The notes under the pieces are model-generated. The model made no database searches and was not told the origin of the DNA. It saw nothing but the letters and a program-made list of their open reading frames with translations. A DNA stretch of 64,000 nucleotides. Origin: Diadophis punctatus similis (lineage: Eukaryota > Chordata > Lepidosauria > Squamata > Dipsadidae). Positions 1 to 11,777 of this stretch are shown here, one piece after another. Each line of letters opens with the position of its first letter. The stretch's first letter is position 1. The position numbers and the translations under genes are program-made. Location of the stretch: the NCBI GenBank assembly GCA_023053685.1, contig JALIGW010000155.1:124001-188000 (forward strand), in the 5' to 3' direction.

Positions 1-1173
1 CAGCTTTCCAGCCTGTGGGGAACAGGGATATGTGTTTCATTTTCATTTCTGAGGTGTTTGCCAAAAGTGATGTTTTTGGGCTGAATTGAGAAATAAGGCG
101 AATGCTGTGTTAGACCTTGGGCTAGCTCTTCAGGGAAAGGTCGGAATCAAAAATTGAGTGAGAATTCGGTTTTCCAGCCCGTGGGGAACAGGAATATGTG
201 TTTCTTTTTCATTTCTGAGGTGTTTGTCAAAAGTGATGTTTTTTGGCTGAATTGAGAAATAAGGCGAATGCTGTGTTAGACCTTGGGCTAGCTCTTCAGG
301 GAAAGGTCAGAATCAAAAATCAAGCAAGAATTCGGCTTTCCAGCCTGTGGGGAACAGGAATATGTTTTTCATTTTCATTTCTGAGGTGTTTGTCAAAAGT
401 CATGTTTTTTGGCTGTATTGAGTCCTAAGGCGAATGCTGTGTTAGACTTTGGGCTAGCTCTTCAGGGTAGGCTCGGAATCGAAATTCAAGTGAGAATTTG
501 GCTTTCCAGCACGTGGGGAACAGGAATATGTGTTTCTTTTTGATTTCTGAGGTGTTTGTCAAAAGTGATATTTTTGGACTGAATTGAATCCTAAGGCGAA
601 TGCTGTGTTAGACTTTGGGCTAGCTCTTCAGGGTAGGCTCGGAATCAAAAATCAAGCGAGAATTCGGCTTTCCAGCCTGTGGGGAACAGGAATATGTGTT
701 TCATTTTCATTTCTGAGGTGTTTGTCAAAAGTGATGTTTTTGGGCTGAATTGAGAAATAAGGAGAATGCTGTGTTAGACTTTGGGCTAGCTCTTCAGCGA
801 AGGCTTGGAATCGAAAATCAAGCGAGAATTTGGCTTTCCAGCCTGTGGGGAACAGGAATATGTGTTTCTTTTTCATTACTGAGGTGTTTGCCAAAAGTGA
901 TGTTTTTGGGCTCAATTGAGAAATAAGGCGAATGCTGTGTTAGACCTTGGGCTAGCTCTTCAGGGAAAGGTCGGAATCAAAAATCAAGCGAGAATTTGGC
1001 TTTCCAGCCTGTGGGGAACAGGAATATGTGTTTCTTTTTCATTTCTGAGGTGTTTGTCAAAAGTGATGTTTTTGGGCTGAATTGAGAAATAAGGCGAATG
1101 CTGTGTTAGACCTTGGGCTAGCTCTTCAGGGAAAGGTCGGAATCAAAAATCAAGCGAGAATTCGGCTTTCCAG

Positions 1174-1188
1174 CCTGTGGGGAACAGG
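1174..1188. other. Short dyad (CCTGT-GGGGA-ACAGG) inside the monomer
   Basis: Monomer positions 17-31 form a perfect inverted repeat with 5-bp arms CCTGT and ACAGG around a 5-base GGGGA loop. The dyad is intact in monomers reading cctgtg, including the gcgg variant, which changes only the loop. It is broken in monomers reading cccgtg, cccatg or gcacgtg. Dyads have been proposed as a feature of centromeric satellites that lack CENP-B boxes. Five base pairs is weak, so function is only a possibility. Confidence 0.5.
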
Positions 1189-1282
1189 GATATGTGTTTC
1201 ATTTTCATTTCTGAGGTGTTTGCCAAAAGTGATGTTTTTGGGCTGAATTGAGAAATAAGGCGAATGCTGTGTTAGACCTTGG

Positions 1283-1288
1283 GCTAGC
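1283..1288. other. NheI site GCTAGC conserved in most monomers
   Basis: Monomer positions 126-131 read GCTAGC in nearly every copy. A C-to-A change at position 131 removes it and creates a BglII site (AGATCT), which marks one monomer subtype. A few copies read gcttttcag or ggggtagc instead. Confidence 0.9.
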
Positions 1289-1829
1289 TCTTCAGGGAAA
1301 GGTCGGAATCAAAAATTGAGTGAGAATTCGGTTTTCCAGCCCATGGGGAACAGGAATATGTGTTTCTTTTTCATTTCTGAGGTGTTTGTCAAAAGTGATG
1401 TTTTTGGGCTGAATTGAATCCTAAGGCGAATGCTGTGTTAGACTTTGGGCTAGCTCTTCAGGGTAGGCTCGGAATCAAAAATCAAGCGAGAATTCAGCTT
1501 TCCAGCCTGTGGGGAACAGGGATATGTGTTTCATTTTCATTTCTGATGTGTTTGCCAAAAGTGATGTTTTTGGGCTGAATTGAGAAATAAGGCGAATGCT
1601 GTGTTAGACCTTGGGCTAGCTCTTCAGGGAAAGGTCGGAATCAATAATCAAGCGAGAATTCGGCTTTCCAGCCCATGGGGAACAGGAATATGTGTTTCTT
1701 TTTCATTTCTGAGGTGTTTGTCAAAAGTGATGTTTTTGGGCTGAATTGAATCCTAAGGCGAATGCTGTGTTAGACTTTGGGCTAGCTCTTCAGGGTAGGC
1801 TCGGAATCAAAAATCAAGCGAGAATTCAG

Positions 1830-2990
1830 CTTTCCAGCCTGTGGGGAACAGGGATATGTGTTTTTCCTTTTTCATTTCTGATGTGTTTGCCATAAGTGAT
1901 GTTTTTGGGCTGAATTGAGAAATAAGGCGAATGCTGTGTTAGACCTTGGGCTAGCTTTTCAGGGAAAGGTCGGAATCAAAAATTGAGTGAGAATTCAGTT
2001 TTCCAGCCCGTGGGGAACAGGAATATGTGTTTCTTTTTCATTTCTGAGGTGTTTGTCAAAAGTGATGTTTTTGGGCTGAATTGAGAAATAAGGCGAATGC
2101 TGAGTTAGACCTTGGGCTAGCTCTTCAGGGAAAGGTCGGAATCAAAAATTGAGTGAGAATTCGGCTTTCCAGCCCGTGGGGAACAGGAATATGTGTTTCT
2201 TTTTCATTTCTGAGGTGTTTGTCAAAAGTGATGTTTTTGGGCTGAATTGAGAAATAAGGCGAATGCTGTGTTAGACCTTGGGCTAGCTCTTCAGGGAAAG
2301 GTGGGAATCAAAAATCAAGCGAGAATTTGGCTTTCCAGCCCGTGGGGAACAGGAATATGTGTTTCTTTTTCATTTCTGATGTGTTTGCCAAAAGTGATGT
2401 TTTTGGGCTGAATTGAGAAATAAGGCGAATGCTGTGTTAGACCTTGGGCTAGCTCTTCAGGGAAAGGTCGGAATCAATAATCAAGCGAGAATTCGGCTTT
2501 CCAGCCCATGGGGAACAGGAATATGTGTTTCTTTTTCATTTCTGAGGTGTTTGTCAAAAGTGATGTTTTTGGGCTGAATTGAATCCTAAGGCGAATGCTG
2601 TGTTAGACTTTGGGCTAGCTCTTCAGGGTAGGCTCGGAATCAAAAATCAAGCGAGAATTCAGCTTTCCAGCCTGTGGGGAACAGGGATATGTGTTTCATT
2701 TTCATTTCTGATGTGTTTGCCATAAGTGATGTTTTTGGGCTGAATTGAGAAATAAGGCGAATGCTGTGTTAGACCTTGGGCTAGCTTTTCAGGGAAAGGT
2801 CGGAATCAAAAATTGAGTGAGAATTCGGTTTTCCAGCCCGTGGGGAACAGGAATATGTGTTTCTTTTTCATTTCTGAGGTGTTTGTCAAAAGTGATGTTT
2901 TTGGGCTGAATTGAGAAATAAGGCGAATGCTGAGTTAGACCTTGGGCTAGCTCTTCAGGGAAGGTGGGAATCAAAAATCAAGCGAGAATT
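1830..2990. repeat. 5-monomer (830 bp) sub-repeat
   Basis: A rare variant reading gccataagtg instead of gccaaaagtg occurs at 1889 and 2719, 830 bp apart. It recurs at 4376 and 5206, again 830 bp apart, and once more at 10516, exactly 5310 after 5206. Each is followed by gcttttcagg and then gctgagttag monomers, so the five-monomer order repeats as a unit. The second instance is truncated by the 15-mer junction. Confidence 0.8.
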
Positions 2991-3016
2991 TGGCTTTCCA
3001 GCCCGTGGGGAACAGG

Positions 3017-5520
3017 AATATGTGTTTCTTTTTGATTTCTGAGGTGTTTGTCAAAAGTGATATTTTTGGACTGAATTGAATCCTAAGGCGAATGCTGTGT
3101 TAGACTTTGGGCTAGCTCTTCAGGGTAGGCTCGGAATCAAAAATCAAGCGAGAATTCGGCTTTCCAGCCTGTGGGGAACAGGAATATGTGTTTCATTTTC
3201 ATTTCTGAGGTGTTTGTCAAAAGTGATGTTTTTGGGCTGAATTGAGAAATAAGGAGAATGCTGTGTTAGACTTTGGGCTAGCTCTTCAGCGAAGGCTTGG
3301 AATCGAAAATCAAGCGAGAATTTGGCTTTCCAGTGTGGGGAACAGGAATATGTGTTTCTTTTTCATTACTGAGGTGTTTGCCAAAAGTGATGTTTTTGGG
3401 CTCAATTGAGAAATAAGGCGAATGCTGTGTTAGACCTTGGGCTAGCTCTTCAGGGAAAGGTCGGAATCAAAAATCAAGCGAGAATTTGGCTTTCCAGCCT
3501 GTGGGGAACAGGAATATGTGTTTCTTTTTCATTTCTGAGGTGTTTGTCAAAAGTGATGTTTTTGGGCTGAATTGAGAAATAAGGCGAATGCTGTGTTAGA
3601 CCTTGGGCTAGCTCTTCAGGGAAAGGTCGGAATCAAAAATCAAGCGAGAATTCGGCTTTCCAGCCTGTGGGGAACAGGGATATGTGTTTCATTTTCATTT
3701 CTGAGGTGTTTGCCAAAAGTGATGTTTTTGGGCTGAATTGAGAAATAAGGCGAATGCTGTGTTAGACCTTGGGCTAGCTCTTCAGGGAAAGGTCGGAATC
3801 AAAAATTGAGTGAGAATTCGGTTTTCCAGCCCGTGGGGAACAGGAATATGTGTTTCTTTTTCATTTCTGAGGTGTTTGTCAAAAGTGATGTTTTTGGGCT
3901 GAATTGAATCCTAAGGCGAATGCTGTGTTAGACTTTGGGCTAGCTCTTCAGGGTAGGCTCGGAATCAAAAATCAAGCGAGAATTCAGCTTTCCAGCCTGT
4001 GGGGAACAGGGATATGTGTTTCATTTTCATTTCTGATGTGTTTGCCAAAAGTGATGTTTTTGGGCTGAATTGAGAAATAAGGAGAATGCTGTGTTAGACC
4101 TTGGGCTAGCTCTTCAGGGAAAGGTCGGAATCAATAATCAAGCGAGAATTCGGCTTTCCAGCCCATGGGGAACAGGAATATGTGTTTCTTTTTCATTTCT
4201 GAGGTGTTTGTCAAAAGTGATGTTTTTGGGCTGAATTGAATCCTAAGGCGAATGCTGTGTTAGACTTTGGGCTAGCTCTTCAGGGTAGGCTCGGAATCAA
4301 AAATCAAGCGAGAATTCAGCTTTCCAGCCTGTGGGGAACAGGGATATGTGTTTCATTTTCATTTCTGATGTGTTTGCCATAAGTGATGTTTTTGGGCTGA
4401 ATTGAGAAATAAGGCGAATGCTGTGTTAGACCTTGGGCTAGCTTTTCAGGGAAAGGTCGGAATCAAAAATTGAGTGAGAATTCGGTTTTCCAGCCCGTGG
4501 GGAACAGGAATATGTGTTTCTTTTTCATTTCTGAGGTGTTTGTCAAAAGTGATGTTTTTGGGCTGAATTGAGAAATAAGGCGAATGCTGAGTTAGACCTT
4601 GGGCTAGCTCTTCAGGGAAAGGTCGGAATCAAAAATTGAGTGAGAATTCGGCTTTCCAGCCCGTGGGGAACAGGAATATGTGTTTCTTTTTCATTTCTGA
4701 GGTGTTTGTCAAAAGTGATGTTTTTGGGCTGAATTGAGAAATAAGGCGAATGCTGTGTTAGACCTTGGGCTAGCTCTTCAGGGAAAGGTGGGAATCAAAA
4801 ATCAAGCGAGAATTTGGCTTTCCAGCCCGTGGGGAACAGGAATATGTGTTTCTTTTTCATTTCTGATGTGTTTGCCAAAAGTGATGTTTTTGGGCTGAAT
4901 TGAGAAATAAGGCGAATGCTGTGTTAGACCTTGGGCTAGCTCTTCAGGGAAAGGTCGGAATCAATAATCAAGCGAGAATTCGGCTTTCCAGCCCATGGGG
5001 AACAGGAATATGTGTTTCTTTTTCATTTCTGAGGTGTTTGTCAAAAGTGATGTTTTTGGGCTGAATTGAATCCTAAGGCGAATGCTGTGTTAGACTTTGG
5101 GCTAGCTCTTCAGGGTAGGCTCGGAATCAAAAATCAAGCGAGAATTCAGCTTTCCAGCCTGTGGGGAACAGGGATATGTGTTTCATTTTCATTTCTGATG
5201 TGTTTGCCATAAGTGATGTTTTTGGGCTGAATTGAGAAATAAGGCGAATGCTGTGTTAGACCTTGGGCTAGCTTTTCAGGGAAAGGTCGGAATCAAAAAT
5301 TGAGTGAGAATTCGGTTTTCCAGCCCGTGGGGAACAGGAATATGTGTTTCTTTTTCATTTCTGAGGTGTTTGTCAAAAGTGATGTTTTTGGGCTGAATTG
5401 AGAAATAAGGCGAATGCTGAGTTAGACCTTGGGCTAGCTCTTCAGGGAAAGGTGGGAATCAAAAATCAAGCGAGAATTTGGCTTTCCAGCCCGTGGGGAA
5501 CAGGAATATGTGTTTCTTTT
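3017..5520. repeat. 15-monomer block, copy 2
   Basis: This is the tandem second copy of the preceding block. It carries a private 2-bp deletion at 3334, where ttccagtgtgggg replaces ttccagcctgtgggg. The match ends near 5521, where this copy reads ctttttcatttctg and copy 1 continued into ctttttgatttctg. Its right part is also the start of the 5310-bp duplication, so two duplication events of different period overlap here. Confidence 0.85.
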
Positions 5521-5838
5521 TCATTTCTGAGGTGTTTGTCAAAAGTGATGTTTTTGGGCTGAATTGAGAAATAAGGCGAATGCTGTGTTAGACCTTGGGC
5601 TAGCTCTTCAGGGAAAGGTCGGAATCAAAAATCAAGCGAGAATTCGACTTTCCAGCCTGTGCGGAACAGGAATATGTGTTTCATTTTCATTTCTGAGGTG
5701 TTTGTCAAAAGTCATGTTTTTTGGCTGAATTGAGAACTGAGGCGAATGCTGTGTTAGACTTTGGGGTAGCTCTTCAGGGTAGGCTCGGAATCGAAATTCA
5801 AGTGAGAATTTGGCTTTCCAGCACGTGGGGAACAGGAA

Positions 5839-5851
5839 TTTTTTTTTTTTT
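5839..5851. repeat. 13-T homopolymer replacing a 15-bp monomer segment, copy 1
   Basis: The usual tatgtgtttcttttt after caggaa is replaced by 13 consecutive T. This is a private variant with a net loss of 2 bp and explains why the local block is 5310 rather than 5312 bp. It sits in a gcacgtg/gatttctg monomer. Sequencing slippage is an alternative explanation. Confidence 0.9.
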
Positions 5852-6467
5852 GATTTCTGAGGTGTTTGTCAAAAGTGATATTTTTGGACTGAATTGAATC
5901 CTAAGGCGAATGCTGTGTTAGACTTTGGGCTAGCTCTTCAGGGTAGGCTCGGAATCAGAAATCAAGCGAGAATTCGGCTTTCCAGCCTGTGGGGAACAGG
6001 AATATGTGTTTCATTTTCATTTCTGAGGTGTTTGTCAAAAGTGATGTTTTTGGGCTGAATTGAGAAACAAGGAGAATGCTGTGTTAGACTTTGGGCTAGC
6101 TCTTCAGCGAAGGCTTGGAATCGAAAATCAAGCGAGAATTCGGCTTTCCAGCCTGTGGGGAACAGGAATATGTGTTTCTTTTTCATTACTGAGTTGTTTG
6201 CCAAAAGTGATGTTTTTGGGCTGAATTGAGAACTGAGGCGAATTCTGTGTTAGACCTTGGGCTAGCTCTTCAGGGTAGGCTAGGAATCGAAAATCAAGCG
6301 AGAATTCGGCTTTCCAGCCCGTGGGGAACAGGAATATGTGTTTCTTTTTCATTTCTGAGGTGTTTGTCAAAAGTGATGTTTTTGGGCTGAATTGAGAAAT
6401 AAGGCGAATGCTGTGTTAGACCTTGGGCTAGCTCTTCAGGGAAAGGTCGGAATCAAAAATTGAGTGA

Positions 6468-8293
6468 GAATTCGGCTTTCCAGCCCGTGGGGAACAGGAA
6501 TATGTGTTTCTTTTTCATTTCTGAGGTGTTTGTCAAAAGTGATGTTTTTGGGCTGAATTGAATCCTAAGGCGAATGCTGTGTTAGACTTTGGGCTAGCTC
6601 TTCAGGGTAGGCTCGGAATCAATAATCAAGCGAGAATTCAGCTTTCCAGCCTGTGGGGAACAGGGATATGTGTTTCATTTTTATTTCTGAGGTGTTTGCC
6701 AAAAGTGATGTTTTTGGGCTGAATTGAGAAATAAGGCGAATGCTGTGTTAGACCTTGGGCTAGCTCTTCAGGGAAAGGTCGGAATCAAAAATTGAGTGAG
6801 AATTCGGCTTTCCAGCCAGTGGGGAACAGGAATATGTGTTTCTTTTTCATTTCTGAGGTGTTTGCCAAAAGTGATGTTTTTGGGCTGAATTGAGAAATAA
6901 GGCGAATGCTGTGTTAGACCTTGGGCTAGCTCTTCAGGGAAAGGTCAGAATCAATAATCAAGCGAGAATTCGGCTTTCCAGCCCATGGGGAACAGGAATA
7001 TGTGTTTCTTTTTCATTTCTGAGGTGTTTGTCAAAAGTGATGTTTTTGGGCTGAATTGAATCCTAAGGCGAATGCTGTGTTCGACTTTGGGCTAGCTCTT
7101 CAGAGAAAGGTCGGAATCAAAAATCGAGCGAGAATTCGGCTTTCCAGCCCGTGGGGAACAGGAATATGTGTTTCTTTTTCATTTCTGAGGTGTTTGCCAA
7201 AAGTGATGTTTTTGGGCTGAATTGAGAAATAAGGCGAATGCTGTGTTAGACCTTGGGCTAGCTCTTCAGGGAAAGGTCAGAATCAATAATCAAGCGAGAA
7301 TTCGGCTTTCCAGCCCGTGGGGAACAGGAATATGTGTTTCTTTTTCATTTCTGAGGTGTTTGTCAAAAGTGATGTTTTTGGGCTGAATTGAGAAATAAGG
7401 CGAATGCTGTGTTAGACCTTGGGCTAGCTCTTCAGGGAAAGGACGGAATCAATAATCAAGCGAGAATTCGGCTTTCCAGCCCATGGGGAACAGGAATATG
7501 TGTTTCTTTTTCATTTCTGAGATGTTTGTCAAAAGTGATGTTTTTGGGCTGAATTGAATCCTAAGGCGAATGCTGTGTTAGACTTTGGGCTAGCTCTTCA
7601 GGGTAGGCTCGGAATCAAAAATCAAGCGAGAATTCAGCTTTCCAGCCTGTGGGGAACAGGGATATGTGTTTCATTTTCATTTCTGATGTGTTTGCCAAAA
7701 GTGATGTTTTTGGGCTGAATTGAGAAATAAGGCGAATGCTGTGTTAGACCTTGGGCTAGCTCTTCAGGGAAAGGTCGGAATCAAAAATCAAGCGAGAATT
7801 CGGCTTTCCAGCCCGTGGGGAACAGGAATATGTGTTTCTTTTTCATTTCTGAGGTGTTTGTCAAAAGTGATGTTTTTGGGCTGAATTGAGAAATAAGGCG
7901 AATGCTGTGTTAGACCTTGGGCTAGATCTTCAGGGTAGGCTCGGAATCGAAAATCAAGCGAGAATTCGGCTTTCCAGCCTGTGCGGAACAGGAATATGTG
8001 TTTCATTTTCATTTCTGAGGTGTTTGTCAAAAGTGATGTTTTTGGGCTGAATTGAGAAATAAGGCGAATGCTGTGTTAGACCTTGGGCTAGCTCTTCAGG
8101 GAAAGGTCGGAATCAAAAATCAAGCGAGAATTCGGCTTTCCAGCCTGTGCGGAACAGGAATATGTGTTTCATTTTCATTTCTGAGGTGTTTGTCAAAAGT
8201 CATGTTTTTTGGCTGAATTGAGAACTGAGGCGAATTCTGTGTTAGACCTTGGGCTAGCTCTTCAGGGAAGGCTCGGAATCGAAAATCAAGCGA
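6468..8293. repeat. 11-monomer HOR unit (1826 bp), instance 1
   Basis: The unit matches the following 1.6 kb at a spacing of exactly 1826 bp. Its signature order includes aatcctaagg then ttttatttctg, gccagtggg, the ttcgac variant at 7080, tgagatgtttg, tgatgtgtttgcc, the BglII variant at 7924, then a gcggaac monomer with gaactgagg. The ttcgac marker recurs at 8906, 12390, 14216, 16042, 19860, 21686, 25338 and 27164. These give intervals of 1826 bp within each cluster and whole numbers of monomers between clusters, apart from the 2 bp lost at the T-run. Confidence 0.9.
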
Positions 8294-9875
8294 GAATTCG
8301 GCTTTCCAGCCCGTGGGGAACAGGAATATGTGTTTCTTTTTCATTTCTGAGGTGTTTGTCAAAAGTGATGTTTTTGGGCTGAATTGAATCCTAAGGCGAA
8401 TGCTGTGTTAGACTTTGGGCTAGCTCTTCAGGGTAGGCTCGGAATCAATAATCAAGCGAGAATTCAGCTTTCCAGCCTGTGGGGAACAGGGATATGTGTT
8501 TCATTTTTATTTCTGAGGTGTTTGCCAAAAGTGATGTTTTTGGGCTGAATTGAGAAATAAGGCGAATGCTGTGTTAGACCTTGGGCTAGCTCTTCAGGGA
8601 AAGGTCGGAATCAAAAATTGAGTGAGAATTCGGCTTTCCAGCCAGTGGGGAACAGGAATATGTGTTTCTTTTTCATTTCTGAGGTGTTTGCCAAAAGTGA
8701 TGTTTTTGGGCTGAATTGAGAAATAAGGCGAATGCTGTGTTAGACCTTGGGCTAGCTCTTCAGGGAAAGGTCAGAATCAATAATCAAGCGAGAATTCGGC
8801 TTTCCAGCCCATGGGGAACAGGAATATGTGTTTCTTTTTCATTTCTGAGGTGTTTGTCAAAAGTGATGTTTTTGGGCTGAATTGAATCCTAAGGCGAATG
8901 CTGTGTTCGACTTTGGGCTAGCTCTTCAGAGAAAGGTCGGAATCAAAAATCGAGCGAGAATTCGGCTTTCCAGCCCGTGGGGAACAGGAATATGTGTTTC
9001 TTTTTCATTTCTGAGGTGTTTGCCAAAAGTGATGTTTTTGGGCTGAATTGAGAAATAAGGCGAATGCTGTGTTAGACCTTGGGCTAGCTCTTCAGGGAAA
9101 GGTCAGAATCAATAATCAAGCGAGAATTCGGCTTTCCAGCCCGTGGGGAACAGGAATATGTGTTTCTTTTTCATTTCTGAGGTGTTTGTCAAAAGTGATG
9201 TTTTTGGGCTGAATTGAGAAATAAGGCGAATGCTGTGTTAGACCTTGGGCTAGCTCTTCAGGGAAAGGTCGGAATCAATAATCAAGCGAGAATTCGGCTT
9301 TCCAGCCCATGGGGAACAGGAATATGTGTTTCTTTTTCATTTCTGAGATGTTTGTCAAAAGTGATGTTTTTGGGCTGAATTGAATCCTAAGGCGAATGCT
9401 GTGTTAGACTTTGGGCTAGCTCTTCAGGGTAGGCTCGGAATCAAAAATCAAGCGAGAATTCAGCTTTCCAGCCTGTGGGGAACAGGGATATGTGTTTCAT
9501 TTTCATTTCTGATGTGTTTGCCAAAAGTGATGTTTTTGGGCTGAATTGAGAAATAAGGCGAATGCTGTGTTAGACCTTGGGCTAGCTCTTCAGGGAAAGG
9601 TCGGAATCAAAAATCAAGCGAGAATTCGGCTTTCCAGCCCGTGGGGAACAGGAATATGTGTTTCTTTTTCATTTCTGAGGTGTTTGTCAAAAGTGATGTT
9701 TTTGGGCTGAATTGAGAAATAAGGCGAATGCTGTGTTAGACCTTGGGCTAGATCTTCAGGGTAGGCTCGGAATCGAAAATCAAGCGAGAATTCGGCTTTC
9801 CAGCCTGTGCGGAACAGGAATATGTGTTTCATTTTCATTTCTGAGGTGTTTGTCAAAAGTGATGTTTTTGGGCTG
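8294..9875. repeat. 11-monomer HOR unit, instance 2 (truncated at duplication junction)
   Basis: It repeats instance 1 at +1826 bp, with the ttcgac marker at 8906 and the BglII variant at 9750. It is cut after about 9.5 monomers by the junction of the 5310-bp duplication. Confidence 0.88.
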
Positions 9876-11148
9876 AATTGAGAAATAAGGCGAATGCTGA
9901 GTTAGACCTTGGGCTAGCTCTTCAGGGAAAGGTCGGAATCAAAAATTGAGTGAGAATTCGGCTTTCCAGCCCGTGGGGAACAGGAATATGTGTTTCTTTT
10001 TCATTTCTGAGGTGTTTGTCAAAAGTGATGTTTTTGGGCTGAATTGAGAAATAAGGCGAATGCTGTGTTAGACCTTGGGCTAGCTCTTCAGGGAAAGGTG
10101 GGAATCAAAAATCAAGCGAGAATTTGGCTTTCCAGCCCGTGGGGAACAGGAATATGTGTTTCTTTTTCATTTCTGATGTGTTTGCCAAAAGTGATGTTTT
10201 TGGGCTGAATTGAGAAATAAGGCGAATGCTGTGTTAGACCTTGGGCTAGCTCTTCAGGGAAAGGTCGGAATCAATAATCAAGCGAGAATTCGGCTTTCCA
10301 GCCCATGGGGAACAGGAATATGTGTTTCTTTTTCATTTCTGAGGTGTTTGTCAAAAGTGATGTTTTTGGGCTGAATTGAATCCTAAGGCGAATGCTGTGT
10401 TAGACTTTGGGCTAGCTCTTCAGGGTAGGCTCGGAATCAAAAATCAAGCGAGAATTCAGCTTTCCAGCCTGTGGGGAACAGGGATATGTGTTTCATTTTC
10501 ATTTCTGATGTGTTTGCCATAAGTGATGTTTTTGGGCTGAATTGAGAAATAAGGCGAATGCTGTGTTAGACCTTGGGCTAGCTTTTCAGGGAAAGGTCGG
10601 AATCAAAAATTGAGTGAGAATTCGGTTTTCCAGCCCGTGGGGAACAGGAATATGTGTTTCTTTTTCATTTCTGAGGTGTTTGTCAAAAGTGATGTTTTTG
10701 GGCTGAATTGAGAAATAAGGCGAATGCTGAGTTAGACCTTGGGCTAGCTCTTCAGGGAAAGGTGGGAATCAAAAATCAAGCGAGAATTTGGCTTTCCAGC
10801 CCGTGGGGAACAGGAATATGTGTTTCTTTTTCATTTCTGAGGTGTTTGTCAAAAGTGATGTTTTTGGGCTGAATTGAGAAATAAGGCGAATGCTGTGTTA
10901 GACCTTGGGCTAGCTCTTCAGGGAAAGGTCGGAATCAAAAATCAAGCGAGAATTCGACTTTCCAGCCTGTGCGGAACAGGAATATGTGTTTCATTTTCAT
11001 TTCTGAGGTGTTTGTCAAAAGTCATGTTTTTTGGCTGAATTGAGAACTGAGGCGAATGCTGTGTTAGACTTTGGGGTAGCTCTTCAGGGTAGGCTCGGAA
11101 TCGAAATTCAAGTGAGAATTTGGCTTTCCAGCACGTGGGGAACAGGAA

Positions 11149-11161
11149 TTTTTTTTTTTTT
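11149..11161. repeat. 13-T homopolymer, copy 2
   Basis: An identical 13-T run in an identical context, 5310 bp after the first. The equivalent monomers at about 530, 3024, 18450, 46845 and 48170 have the normal sequence, so the change happened once and was copied with the whole block. Confidence 0.9.
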
Positions 11162-11777
11162 GATTTCTGAGGTGTTTGTCAAAAGTGATATTTTTGGACT
11201 GAATTGAATCCTAAGGCGAATGCTGTGTTAGACTTTGGGCTAGCTCTTCAGGGTAGGCTCGGAATCAGAAATCAAGCGAGAATTCGGCTTTCCAGCCTGT
11301 GGGGAACAGGAATATGTGTTTCATTTTCATTTCTGAGGTGTTTGTCAAAAGTGATGTTTTTGGGCTGAATTGAGAAACAAGGAGAATGCTGTGTTAGACT
11401 TTGGGCTAGCTCTTCAGCGAAGGCTTGGAATCGAAAATCAAGCGAGAATTCGGCTTTCCAGCCTGTGGGGAACAGGAATATGTGTTTCTTTTTCATTACT
11501 GAGTTGTTTGCCAAAAGTGATGTTTTTGGGCTGAATTGAGAACTGAGGCGAATTCTGTGTTAGACCTTGGGCTAGCTCTTCAGGGTAGGCTAGGAATCGA
11601 AAATCAAGCGAGAATTCGGCTTTCCAGCCCGTGGGGAACAGGAATATGTGTTTCTTTTTCATTTCTGAGGTGTTTGTCAAAAGTGATGTTTTTGGGCTGA
11701 ATTGAGAAATAAGGCGAATGCTGTGTTAGACCTTGGGCTAGCTCTTCAGGGAAAGGTCGGAATCAAAAATTGAGTGA

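Larger units (their letters stand above)
1..1305. repeat. Left-edge 8-monomer module shared with 47.6-48.9 kb
   Basis: This stretch lines up monomer by monomer with about 47635-48940. Both contain, in order, the gtcagaatcaaaaatcaagcaag variant, the gtattgagtccta variant, the gcacgtg/tttttgatttctg variant, the gatatttttggactg variant, the cagcgaaggcttgg variant and the cattactgagg/ctcaattgag variant. The part from about 420 also aligns with 58844-59869 and runs there to about position 1445. The left copy differs from the 47.6 kb copy by scattered substitutions. The interior of the window lies between these related modules. Confidence 0.8.
1158..1323. repeat. Reference 166-bp monomer used for position numbering
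   Basis: This copy runs from the G of GAATTC to the base before the next GAATTC and is exactly 166 bp. The consensus has about 71 G/C bases, with G near 47 and C near 24, so the + strand is strongly G-rich relative to C. Numbered from GAATTC, recurrent variable sites are: 6-7 (CG/TG/CA), 19-20 (CG/TG/CA), 23 (G/C), 32 (A/G), 44 (A/T), 58 (G/T), 66 (T/C), 74 (G/C), 91-100 (gagaaata, gagaactga, gaatccta or gagtccta), 109 (G/T), 111-120, 131 (C/A), 147-148, 153-154, 160-161 and 164-165. The site numbers in other entries use this scheme. Confidence 0.95.
525..3016. repeat. 15-monomer block, copy 1
   Basis: The sequence matches the next block at a spacing of about 2490 bp (15 x 166), after allowing for a +3 bp insertion near 1873 (tttttcctttttc in place of tttcattttc) and a -1 near 2958. 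The match begins just after the gcacgtg/cccgtg difference near 520. Copy 1 has aaataaggcgaatg near 1590 where copy 2 has aaataaggagaatg. A 5-monomer (830 bp) sub-repeat lies inside it. No gene is present. Confidence 0.85.
4522..9831. repeat. 32-monomer block (5310 bp), copy 1
   Basis: This block is followed directly by a near-identical copy 5310 bp later (32 x 166 minus 2). Rare shared markers include the 13-T run at 5839 and 11149, attcgactt near 5645 and 10955, ggacggaatc near 7442 and 12752, and gagaaacaaggag near 6062 and 11372. Reading sampled rows side by side I found no difference. The block holds one complete 11-monomer unit (6468-8293) and most of a second. It contains no gene. Confidence 0.9.

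Noticed and set aside
243..428. Recurring 61-codon + strand frames (also near 42564, 45553, 46549, 47213, 47877, 54351 and 55513)
   Set aside because: They mark copies of the tetramer module, not a gene family. Substitutions follow DNA-level repeat subtypes.
520..525. CACGTG (G-box/E-box) in the gcacgtggggaac monomers as a promoter element
   Set aside because: It arises from one or two changes in the variable site at monomer positions 18-20 and occurs in only a minority subtype, with no gene nearby.
1286..1310. CENP-B box (core nTTCGnnnnAnnCGGGn) near the ttcagggaaaggtcgg segment
   Set aside because: There is a TTC at one side and CGG at the other, but the core TTCG is TTCA and the spacing to CGGG does not fit. 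No monomer variant I read restores the essential bases.
5839..5851. Poly-T as a retroelement or poly(A) insertion footprint
   Set aside because: No target-site duplication and no inserted sequence: the run replaces 15 bp of an already T-rich stretch with 13 T. Slippage or base-calling error is simpler.
5962..6204. Minus-strand open frames of about 80 codons recurring throughout, often overlapping at 166-bp spacing
   Set aside because: They start and stop at fixed points of the satellite monomer and span about 1.5 copies. The frame rotates because 166 is 1 more than a multiple of 3. They overlap one another, have no ribosome-binding or splice context, and exist only because the DNA repeats.
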